Positions 1 to 11,500 of a stretch of 64,000 nt of DNA are shown here, in pieces. The notes under the pieces were generated by a model. The model ran no database searches and was not told the DNA's origin. It was given only the letters and a program-made list of their open reading frames with translations. The translations under genes were made by a program, and so were the position numbers. This stretch comes from Patagioenas fasciata (lineage: Eukaryota > Chordata > Aves > Columbiformes > Columbidae): the NCBI RefSeq assembly GCF_037038585.1, contig NC_092523.1:3539001-3603000 (forward strand), written 5' to 3'. Positions within the stretch are counted from its first letter, which is position 1. The number at the start of each line of letters is the position of its first letter.

Positions 1-2424
1 GAAAAAACATCTGGAAATACTTATTATTATGGAAGAGGCTACAACCACCATAAAACATGAGGCTTTGAGTGCTGATGCGCTTTAACTACCAAAGCAACAG
101 CCCAGACCGCTTGGAAATGCTCTGCTGATCATAGCATCAAAGGTTAGGATCTGGCAAATTAACTCCTGATTTAAGGAGACCACAAAAGAGGGATGGGTAG
201 CGAGTGCTTTGCCAGTCTCACAGCAGAGATGCTTTTCTGCACGTGTTGGAAATAGAAGTACTGATAGTAACAAGCTGCTGGGCTTTAATAAAATTGAAGG
301 TCCTGTTCTTTGAGTAGGTAAGGAGGACAGGAACCAGGCTTGTCCATTTGTTGTTAGACGTTCCAGAAACAGGAAAACATTTCTTGGTTATTGTTGCTCT
401 CGGTTATAAATGGGACACCGTCTTGTGATTATTTTTTTGTTTAGAATCATCTGCAATTTCCAGGTTTTGTGGTTATTATTTTTTCCTCATTTCAAATCCT
501 TTTGCATTTCAACCTCTGTAATAGACCTCAGTCTTGTGTTTCCAACATGGTTAAATGTAATGCCTTTACAAGAAAGGAACAAGTGCTGCCGCTTCCAAAT
601 GAAATAGGGTTGAGTTGTTCTTGGCACCTGTAGCTCTTCTAAGGAAAAAATCTGCTGTTGGGCTGTTGCTAATGATCATTACAGTGCTGAATGACCTAGA
701 ACATGGTCTCGTTTTGTCTCAAGAGCTTCCTCAGATCTCTGGTGTTTTCAGGCAATAGTGTTTTAAAAAGCAGTTTTGACTTTGCACATACAGTAAGATC
801 CTTCCAATCCTGTTTTCCTCGGACTTTCTTGTTGTGACTTTATAGGAGTTTGATTAAATAGAATTGGAACCAAAGACACTTTCTGTTAGTTTTTATTGAA
901 GAGCAACCCTCCCACAACCACTTCTGGTATCTTGCTGGTTTTGACCTTACATGGCATTTCTTTTAATATGGACATTTTTCAATATACTTAATGCCCTCTT
1001 GCCATCTCGTCCTGTTTTAATGGACAAATGTTTGCTTTGCAGCCATTTAAGGAAACAATTACCATATTAGTGTCAAAGATGTAGCATGGCAAGCGTTTAG
1101 AAATCAATATAATTGGTCTTTAAGAGATCAGTTCCTGTGCTAATAGTAAAGGAATGCCCGGAGATTGTCACCGCAATTTGAAGAGCTCATCTTTCTAATT
1201 TTTAATCAAGCCTTTGCAATGTGACAGCAACCAGAGGCCAATCAGATTGGAATCTCATTGTACCGACACAAATTTATCTGCAGGAGAAACCGTTGTGTAA
1301 GGAAACATTTTTCTTCTGGGTGAAGTTACACGTGTAAAGTCGTTTGGAAAGAGCTAAACAGATTTTAAAAGCAAATCCTGGAAAGCTGCAAATTGATGAG
1401 CTCCCAGTAAAAACCTGGGCTCGTTTGAAATGTTTTTTTAAATAATCTGTCACATTCCAAAACCTTTAATCACAGTTTTGCTTTGTGAATGTGTGGCGAT
1501 TCTACATCACTTCGTGTGCATCACCATTTATTAGGACAAAGTTCTTTCCGGAGAGGGTTTTTGGGCATTGGAACAGGCTGCCCAGGGCAGTGCTGGAGTC
1601 ACCATCCCTGGAGGGGTTGAAAAGGTGTTTAGACAAGGTTCTTAGGGACGTGGTTCAGTGCTAGAGTTGGGTTATGGTTGAATTTGATGATCCTGAGCAT
1701 CTCTTCCAACTGAAATGATTCTCTCATTCCACTCATGTTGTGCTTGGAGTCTTCTGGATTGGCACTATTATTTTTTTAAGACTAACATTCCAGTAGGTAA
1801 CATTTAATTTTTATTGCAAATAACTAAAGCAGAGCCTGGAAATTTTAGTTAACAATCAAACGTGTAAAAAACCATTTTTAATACAGTCATACCTTGTCTT
1901 CTGTGCCTAAAATACTTCATACAGTTCTTTACATTCCATGTAGACGTAGTTTGTATGTCATAAGAAAGGGATTTTTACTGAACTCTTTTACAGGCCACGC
2001 ACAGATGGACACCAGTTAAACTCCAGTATTCATGATCACTCCCAGTGCACACCAGCGTGTGGCAGACCAGAACTGGGGCCACTTACCCAAAATGTGGCCG
2101 TTGCATCAAAGTGCAGTTTGAAGCAGGGACTTCCTGTCATGGGACCCACAGGAGCAACATATTCATGCAAATTCAGAGAGCAGGTTGCTATATAAGAGAG
2201 GTTTTCTCCCCTGGGTCAGATCTGCTAAGAACCAACTTGGTGCGTTGTGTGCAGGCTCACGCTACCGTGTGAGGTGGTTACTGCCTTGTGAAATTAATGA
2301 TGCCATCAAGGGAGAACTTAGACTCATTTTTAGAACCGTTTTATCTGCTGCCTGTCCTAGTAAAACCTGACGAACCCTGATGTAGGAGAGGAGCAAACTG
2401 ACCCTTGTCATCTTTTCTGTCCAG
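1..2424 (+). other. DDRGK1 intron (partial) upstream of first visible exon
   Basis: This is AT-rich intronic sequence with no exon that continues the DDRGK1 frame. One old CR1 fragment (1533-1733) interrupts it. I see nothing else in the remainder. Confidence 0.7.
1533..1733 (+). mobile_element. CR1 LINE fragment, group A, old
   Basis: It holds the CR1 core gggcattggaacaggctgcc and a decayed tail attctctcattcc. Group A (my label) ends with a version of tggactcgatgatcttgagg. The copy is diverged and strongly 5'-truncated, and lies in sense orientation in a DDRGK1 intron. Confidence 0.85.
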
Positions 2425-2547
2425 GAAGAGGAAAAAAGGAAGGCAAAGGAAGAAGAGGAGAAGAGAGAGTATGAAGAATACCTGAAGCTGAAGGAGAGTT
2501 TTGTAGTTGAAGAGGAAGGGGTTGAAGAATCAATGACAGAGGAAGAG
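2425..2547 (+). CDS. DDRGK1: DDRGK1 exon (coiled-coil end and linker)
   Basis: The exon has 123 nt, phase 0 at both ends, with acceptor ttttctgtccag and donor gtacgt. It encodes 41 residues: about 15 of Glu/Lys/Arg-rich coiled coil, then [18 protein letters not shown] and an acidic end. The polypurine look of the first 60 bases comes from GAA/GAG/AAG codons and is not a simple repeat. Earlier exons are not in the window. Confidence 0.95.
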
Positions 2548-5500
2548 GTACGTGTGCTGGGCTGGTGCTGCAGCTTCCTTTCTCTTTGTTAGGCTCAAGT
2601 TGCCCTCATCGCATTCTGTCCCATGTAAAATAAACTTGAAAGCAGGAGTCAGCCAAATATTCTTGCTTGTAAAGGCTAAATTGTGTCCATGGCACAGGTT
2701 AACCTGGAGTATTTCCTGGGGAACGCTACAGTTCCTCATCCCAGACTCCTACAAGAGTGCAGAGTCATCTGCATATTGCTGGAAATTAATTATCCCTTCA
2801 TCTAAGGACTGAAATAAAACTCTGGAATTCAGATAATCTTTTGCTGTCATCAGCTCTGCCCAACCCATGTACAATGGGCCGGAGGAAAGCAAACCTAAAT
2901 TTGGAGTTTGCTAGTGCAAAAATTGCTTGGTTTTGGTTTTATTTTCTAGACAAACGGAGCTGCTGTGAAATCAAATGAAAAACCAAGCTCTTCTCTTAAA
3001 AGGCTTTAGTTAGGAGAACTCACAGGACACAACAAGAGGTTCTTGTGAACTGGAAAACTGTACATTCAGTGTTGCAAATTATTTCTACGGGCGATAGTAT
3101 TTAAAACTCTGCATAACACACTGCTCCTGGGGCTGCCTGCAGACACACTGCTGGGGATGCTGCTTGAAATGTCCTGCTTGATGTAATATCACAGCAAACG
3201 CAAACAAGTTCCACTGTTGTGGGAGGCAGCGTTCTGATTCTGGCTGCTGTAAACCTGTGAGACTCATTTTAATTGCTGTCAAATGCAGAAATTACTCTCG
3301 GGTCGTAGCTGCCAAATTTGAGCTGTCCGGTGCATTCCACAATAAGTATTTTTTCAGTCTGCGTTTACTCCTCAGCTAAAATGACCCTGTTGAATAGAAT
3401 GGATTTGTCCTTAGTGTGACTGAGAGTGGTTTTGGGCTGGGGAGCTTGTAGTGAGTCAACACCGCTTGGCATTAATCACAAGTTCTCGCTATGGACCGTT
3501 CCCACTGAGAGAAATCCCTCCATCGCACCAGGATTAACACCAAGAGAAGCTCTGTCTGGTGATGGGGAATTTCCTAAGAACAGCGAAATGCATGCTTAAT
3601 ATTGGAAGTACCTTCAAAAATGTGTGCCTGGCCTGTTAAAAGATCAGATTGAATTATTCCACTTTAGAATGTCTTTAAAGCTAGAATGTTTATTTTCTAC
3701 GTTCCTGCAGCTGTCTGTCAAGGAAAAAATTGATCTTTCTATAAGTAGGAACAGAGAAGGGTGTTCCTCATACAAAAAAAAGCCTGGCAGGCAGTTGACG
3801 ATGCCTGGATCTCAACAAAACATATTTGTGGTAGGAATAGAGAGATAATACTTTAGTAACAGATGATTTGAAAGTCGTCTTCAGAAGCAATCCCAGGTAC
3901 ATTGTTATTTGGAGACAGAAGCATTTTAGTATCCTGGTTCCTTGTGTCGTTGAGGCTGGCGTGCCCAGACTCCTGCTGAAAATTAACATCCTGAGTGCAG
4001 AATTAAGCGTTTAATTAAGGCTGATTGATTGCCAGGGTTGCAGAGAAACTTGATCTCCTGTTCACTTCAGCATACATAGTTTGTGTTTCATTTGAGAATG
4101 GAGCTGCTGATATTAAAATGCCGGATTTGGGGTGCGTAGCTCTGAAAATGGCCTGAGCCCCCACCCGTGTCGCGCAGCTGCGTGTGCCCTTGGCCATCTG
4201 CAGCAGATTTCACCTGAATTGCACTTCACCTCTGGACAAAATGCCCCTCGTGTGCACATGTAACTTAACACACAACGCACAAACTCACCCAGATGTGCTT
4301 ATTTCAGGGTGTGTTTGATGAGAGAATAAAACATTCAAAGACATCCTTTCAGAAAACACCTGAACACAAGCTGTGCTTGAGCTATATTCTTTCTTAGAAA
4401 ATATCTATCGTAAATAATATTTGTACTCAGCAAGTTCGTGATGCATTTAATGACTTTAAAATAACAATGGTTTTCCTTGTTGTATCCAGTCTCGCAGCTT
4501 TCTGCAGGAATTTCTGGAATACGTGAAGGTAAGCGACCGGGGGTCTCTCTCCTCCTTCCATACTTGTAAAACATCTTTGTCAAAAAGCTGAGTTGCAGAA
4601 AGAAGGGAAATCTTCGCTTTCTCTTTGATTTACTCAAATATTCAACAAGTAACAAAAGTGATACCGTAGAAAAAGTCTGCATTATTTAATTAACCATGCA
4701 TGAGCATGTCATTGTTAAAATGGCTTGTAATTACAGCTGCGTCTTGGCTTTTTGGGGCAGGATTGTAGCTCTTCTCCTCTTTCCTAAGGGTGGACGTTAC
4801 AAACTCTGCGCCGGGGGGATCACCCTCTGTTTCTGAACAGCGATGTTTGCTGGTGATGGGGATTTAGGATTTTCAGGCTTTTTTGTTTGTGAACATCAGT
4901 TACTGACTTAGAAAACCAATCTCTGCATCGCAGTTCAGCAGGCATTTTCCTACAGACTTTTCCTACAGTTTATTTTCCCGTTTTCATCCCTGCAATTCCC
5001 AGTGTTGTCGTAATGTTTGGGATGGATGTTTAAGAAGATCGCTTGTTTTTAATGGGGTGTGTTAGTCGCCCTATCATGCTGTTGTGTGGTTGGTTATTTA
5101 AAACTGCCGTGTGTTTGTGAGGATTTCCACTTTTGATCTGTTTCTTTCTGCACTAACAGTATGTCAGAAATCAAATACATTGCACAGAATCCCAGAATGT
5201 CAGGGGTTGGAAGGGACCTGGAGAGCTCATCCAGTGCAATCCCCCCATGGAGCAGGAACACCCAGCTGAGGTTCCACAGGAAGGTGTCCAGGCGGGTTTG
5301 AATGTCTGCAGAGAAGGAGACTCCACAACCTCCCTGGGCAGCCTGGGCCAGGCTCTGACACCCTCACCCCCAACAAGTTTCTTCTCAAATTTAAGTGGAA
5401 CCTCCTGTGTTCCCGTTTGTACCCATTGCCCCTTGTCTTATCATTGGTTGTCACTGAGAAGAGCCTGGCTCCATCCTCCTGACACTCACCCTTTCCATAT

Positions 5501-8500
5501 TGATCCCCATGAATGAGTCCCCCCTCAGTCTCCTCTTCTCCAGCTCCAGAGCCCCAGCTCCCTCAGCCTTTCCTCCCACGGGAGATGCTCCACTCCCTTC
5601 AGCATCTTGGTGGCTGCGCTGGACTCTCTCCAGCAGTTCCCTGTCCTTCTGGAACTGAGGGGCCACAACTGGACACAATATTCCAGGTGTGGTCTCCCCA
5701 GGGCAGAGCAGAGGGGCAGGAGAACCTCTCTGACCTACTGACCACCCCCTTCTAACCCACCCCAGGTACCATTGGCCTTCCTGGCCATAAGGGCCCAGTG
5801 CTGGCTCATGGTCACCCTGCTGTCCCCAGGACCCCCAGGTCCCTTTCCCCTACACTGCTCTCTAATAGGTCATTCCCCAACTTATACTGGAACCTGGGGT
5901 TGTTCCTGCCCACATTCCAGACTCTACACTTGCCCTTGTTCTATTTCATTAAATTTTTCCCTGCCCAGCTCTCCAGCCTGTCCAGGTCTTGCTGGATGAA
6001 AATCTTTTGTCCTAATTAATCCCCTTTCCTCCTTTACTGGAAACTGGATTTTTGTCTGACAATGTATAGCATGGGAGTGAAAGGCTTCATTAGCAAGCAA
6101 AATTAATTTTGCCCCTGTGCGGCAATTTCAATATCGTGTTTTCCACAGAAACCAGAGGGATTTCTTTGCGAGGGAGGGGAACTTTGAAGTGGTCACATCT
6201 CTTAAGACCAGCAGTAGGTAGAACAATAGGATATTTCGATGTCTCTTGGGATCCTCCGCTAAAATTGGAAGGGTTTCCAAGGGATAACGCAATAGGGGCT
6301 GGTTCTGCACGTCACCCCGGTGGCTGCGATGGACCCAACAGATTAACCACAAACTCTCCGTTCAGTGTTTAAGCACATACGTATAGTTTTATATATAGTC
6401 GCTTCAACTTGACATCAGGGAAATTAAGCACAGGCTGAAGACCTGATTCCAAAGCGCTTCAACACCTGATTTCCTATGTAAAGATGAGTTGCAGAACTGG
6501 GGCATTGCTTTCTTTTACAAGTTTTAGTATTTTTATTTTAATCTTGAAAGTATGCTTAATGTATAGATTACATATAGCCCTCATCTTCTGTTCTATTCAC
6601 AGAAATCCACTGACTTATATCAAGAAGCAGTGCTAAGCTTCTAGTAGCTGTCTGAAAAACACATTAAAGGAGAAACGGCATTTTATAAAACTGAAATTGA
6701 ATTTACCTCTTGTGTTGAATAACTGATGTTACCGGTATATTTGGTTGGGGGGAGCTCATTCCTAAGGGTGTGAGAAATAAAACGCAGCCTCTTTTCTGCA
6801 GCTTTGCCTCATGGGGTTGTTTGAAATGGGAATTTTCTCCAAAGCCCAGGGAAATAGGAGCCTGGAATGTTTCCATCAAACTGTTCAGTGTATAGTTGGA
6901 CGCTTCTGAATTACAGCTCGTGAATTGAAACAGCAAACTCAGTTTTCATTAAGGTTGGAAGGGATAGTGAAGGATTCGGAGGCTTTAGCTCTTCCTGGTT
7001 TATTTTATTTAAGGAAAATGACGCAAGAGAAGGAAAAGTCCGACTTGTCTGAATCCTGGGAGTTCTTGCTCTGTTTCATCCCATTTCAGCAGCAGAATCA
7101 TACCTAAAATTAAATGAATTCAGTAAAGTATAGACATGTATATGTGGCTCGATGAAAGTTAAGCCTGTCCCTAAAACATGAAGTAGGTGGGATGTGTTTT
7201 GCTGGCTCGGGACCTCACGATGTCGTTTATTTCAGTGTGTGGGGAGCGCAGCCTAATTCCACCCCACCCTCTGGGCTCTTATTGGAAAACTTGCAGTAAA
7301 CTTGGTCATGGAGGGTGAATATCTCAAAGTGAAGGTTTAAACCCTGTTTTCCTTGTTTATGTGGCTTTGCAAACCCCCCTCCTCCATTCTTTTAAAAGAA
7401 GATGTGACGAATCTTGGCAGTTCCCAGCTCTGAGAACTGAATTCCATGGACTGGTTCCAGTTCCATACGTTCAGTCCATGGTATTCAGTTCTCTAGCTTG
7501 GCTGCATCGAACTTCACGACTGCTAAGTCCGTGTGTGGCTTTGTTATTTTTGGTCTGATTTTATTAATGAAAAAGATTCATCTATTTCAGCCTCGCTTGC
7601 TTTCTTCAGTGTCCTTCCAGCGTACAGCAACAAATGTATTTATTTATTATTTGAAGTATTGCATCTGTAATGTAAATGTGGCCATACACATATGGCTCTT
7701 AGGAATGTAGTCAGAATATTAACTGTTTTCAAAAGTTTATAAAAAATTCCCAATTCCTTATAAACAGCGCATCATTTACTGCATCCAAACAAAAGAGTTT
7801 CTAAAACTTTAGCAGAGAAGAAAACAGGAACCGAGCAGCTCCAGCTGAGCACACCAGGTGTTTTCTCTGTAACTCTGCAGCTCCAGAGGAGCATAAAACC
7901 AGATGTGAGCGCTGGTGACTCTGTCCTGAGTGAGAAAGGCTGCAGGAAGAACCTCTTTCAAAAGCAAAATGAACATCTGCAGTTCCAGCACTGACACCTT
8001 TAATAAGCTGTTCGCTTCACAGAATCCCAGAATGTGAGGGGTTGGAAGGGACCCGGAAAGCTCATCCAGTGCAATCCCCCCATGGAGCAGGAACACCCAG
8101 CTGAGGTTCCACAGGAAGGTGTCCAGGCGGGTTTGAATGTCTGCACAGAAGGAGACTCCACAACCTCCCTGGGCAGCCTGGGCCAGGCTCTGACACCCTC
8201 ACCAGGAACAAGTTTCTTCTCAAATTTAAGTGGAACCTCCTGTGTTCCAGTTTGCACCCATTACCCCTTGTCCTGTCACTGGTTGTCACCCAGAAGAGCC
8301 TGGCTCCATCCTCCTGACACTCCCACTTTCTATATCTGTAAACATGAATGAGGTCACCCCTCAGTGTCCTCTTCTCCAGCTCCAGAGCCCCAGCTCCCTC
8401 AGCCTTTCCTCACACGGGAGATGCTCCACTCCCTTCAGCATCTTGGTGGCTGCGCTGGACTCTCTCCAGCAGTTCCCTGTCCTTCTGGAGCTGAGGGGCC

Positions 8501-11500
8501 ACAACTGGACACAATATTCCAGGTGTGGTCTCCCCAGGGCAGAGCAGAGGGGCAGGAGAACCTCTCTGACCTACTGACCACCCCCTTCTAACCCACCCCA
8601 GGTACCATTAGCCTTCCTGGCCACAAGGGCCCAGTGCTGGCTCATGGTCACCCTGCTGTCCCCAGGACCCCCAGGTCCCTTTCCCCTACACTGCTCTCTA
8701 ATAGGTCGTTCCCCAACTTACACTGGAACCTTGCTTAGAAACTTATACTGGAATGCTTGCTTAGGAAGATTATTATGCCACTAATACGCATTACATTAGA
8801 AAAACAGACTGAAGCGCTTAAAGCTGCCAGTCTTGTCTGGATTTTTATGGATGCACTGATACAACCCAGTGATCATTTTAAAATGCGCTTTGCAACATCT
8901 CTCAGACAAAAAGTGTCCTGGAAATTAGAGATAGCAGCTGAGGAACTGGGGCGACAGGGGGATCTGGGCCTGTTAGTTGTGCTTGTGCTCATCCTGTCCC
9001 GTAACGTGCAGAATAAACTCTGACAAATTCATTTGAGTCTTCACCCAGGTGGGTCAGAGCATCCACCCTTTCCACAGAGGACGCTGGCTTCAGTAACTTA
9101 GAGTTTTTCATCAAAGAAAAGCACTAACTAGGAAAAATGAGTTAGAATGACAGGTTCTACTTTGTCCATTAAATGCACTTTCAATTTGAAAGGAAATGTG
9201 CTAACCCTCTAATTCATCAGCTGCATGTAACTCTCCTTTTATTTCCGTAGAAAACAAAGGTAATCCAGCTGGAGGACTTGGCTTCGCATTTGGGTTTGAG
9301 AACACAGGTAAGCGCTCCCGTTTGGGGTGCAAGTACAAGCCATGAGTTTAAAAAGAACGGGGTAAAAGTGGGTGAATAAGGGTAACACCTATGCAAGTGT
9401 TTCAGCACTACTGAAACTACTTTTTTTGTGAAGATCAGCAAAGCCAGCCCTAAAAATGTGACCATTTTTCAAAGTATAATCCAGGCAGTGAAGCGTTGTT
9501 GGTTTGCAAGGTTGTTTTTGGGGAAAAGTGCTCAATCTGCCGCTTGCACAGCAGCTTGTTGGCTAACAGATCATATAGGGTTTGCAAACCCAGTAACAGC
9601 ATTTGGGGTGCTTGGGAATCAAAGCAGAGCTAGAAGCAAATTCAGAGGCTGGCTGCATAATTGGACGATGTTGTTATGTTTGCAGATGATAGATGAGCCG
9701 GTTTGCTCCAATTGCTTATGTATTCTTACAACATTAAAGAACTTGCATCTTCTCGTGCATTACTGAGGAGTATTGAACCTCAGCCCCATATGAGCTTGTC
9801 AAAGCAGTGTGATATCTCTTATCTGTCCTTTCTTTTTTCCTTCCGTCCTCTTTCTGTTCACTAAACATTTTATGTTTTGACTCTGAAGAATAGTCACAGC
9901 TTTATGTTTCATTTTAAGTACCTAATCTGATCTCGAGATGCCCCTTCACAGCAGCTTATGCTGCTGTAAATCCAGGTTTCAATGCCCCTGCCTTACTTTT
10001 TTAAGCCAGGACTTGATTTAAGCATGCAGTGAGCCAGTTAAGGGAATTTATCTGGTTGAAATCTAATATATAAACTTGCTCCTGCAGTCACATAAAGGCA
10101 AGAAAAGGAGGGAGGTGGAACTGTGGAAAACAGAACTTAGATACTTGATGTGTGGAACAGCATGTTTGGAGTAACTACAGAGTTAACCTGGCAATAAATT
10201 CAACAAGTTGTTCTTTGGCTTGGTAAAAGAGGTTTCCTCTTAAATGGAAAAGCTCTGGAATGGATTAAGTGTAACCAGGTTCTGGAGAAGCACGTAAGTG
10301 TACTTCATGGAACTTGGGTGTTGCATTGGCACTACACAGCATTTCCTCAAGAAGATGTATATAAACACCCCCCTTTTGTAAAACTGACAGCCCACTTAGC
10401 AATGAAAGTCTCTTTTGGGGATAGGGAAATTATTTGAACACCCCAAAATGCAGAAGCTCGTTTCATCCTTCTAAAACCAACGTGTTTACTGCATCCGCCT
10501 GTGTGGAAATGCTGATGTGTGTCCTTCACTGAGGAATTGAACGTAAACCTGTAGTGTATCTGAACGTGTGAAATGTTTTTTGCCTCACTTTTGATCTGTT
10601 TTTTTTCCGTTTTCCCTTCTGAACAGGATGCAATTAACAGAATCCAGGACCTGATGGCAGATGGCACGCTGACAGGTGACAGCCAAAACACAGACAGCAC
10701 TTTAGTTCAGCTGCTGAATAGGTGGTGCAGAAAATGCCTTCGCTATGGTAGAGAGAGATTTCTGTGTCATTTCTGTTTTAAACTGTAGAAGATCATAGTA
10801 GGACTTGATAAATAGTTATTTTTATTATCCCTACCTCAACTGCCGTGAAACTACGGTTTAAAGCACTATGGGACGTGGTTGTTACTATGATACATTATAC
10901 AGAGGTTAAGGGGGAACGTCCCCAACAGCTCAGGACCAGCACAAGGTGAGTTAGGTGCTCATTCCTGGCCATGTACCCGTGCAATCGGAGTTGGAACATA
11001 TGCAGAGCCTGAGCATGTCTGAACAAGTCTGTTTTTATTGCTGGGCAGTCTGTTTCTTTCCAAGGATGAAGTAGAGGAAGGCGCCAGTGCAAACATTTAC
11101 TGACCTGGTGTCATGGTCATGGCTGGGAAGGAGCTCCCATGGTGGGTACATGTGGCTGCTCATTCGAATGACCTAAAAGAGGTGAAAGCATCAGGATGTG
11201 TACGGCCTGGCTTGGTCTGTGAAGGGCATGTCAGTGAGGCCTTGCCTTCTGTTTGATCCTGAAATTCCTTGTTTGAACAAGGAATTACTGGAGGGAGTCC
11301 GGCAGAGAGCTATAAAGATGCTGAGGGGTCTGGAGCATCTTTCTTATGAGGAAAGACCAAGAGAGCTGGGGCTGTTCAACCTGGAGAAGAGAAGCTGAGA
11401 GGGATCTTATATATGCTGATTAATATCTCCAGGGTAGGTGTCAGAGGATGGACCAAGCTCCTTTCAGTGGTGCCCAATGATGGGATGAGGGGCAGCAGGC

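Larger units (their letters stand above)
4529..9250 (+). other. DDRGK1 intron with two CR1 copies and a hairpin
   Basis: This 4.7-kb intron contains two closely similar antisense CR1 copies (5183-5996, 8018-8730), an inverted repeat at 7432-7493 and a short tandem duplication at 8716-8766. The rest is unique AT-rich sequence. Confidence 0.8.

Noticed and set aside
2425..2500. Purine-rich simple repeat
   Set aside because: It is the Glu/Lys-rich coding exon of DDRGK1 with proper splice borders and frame.
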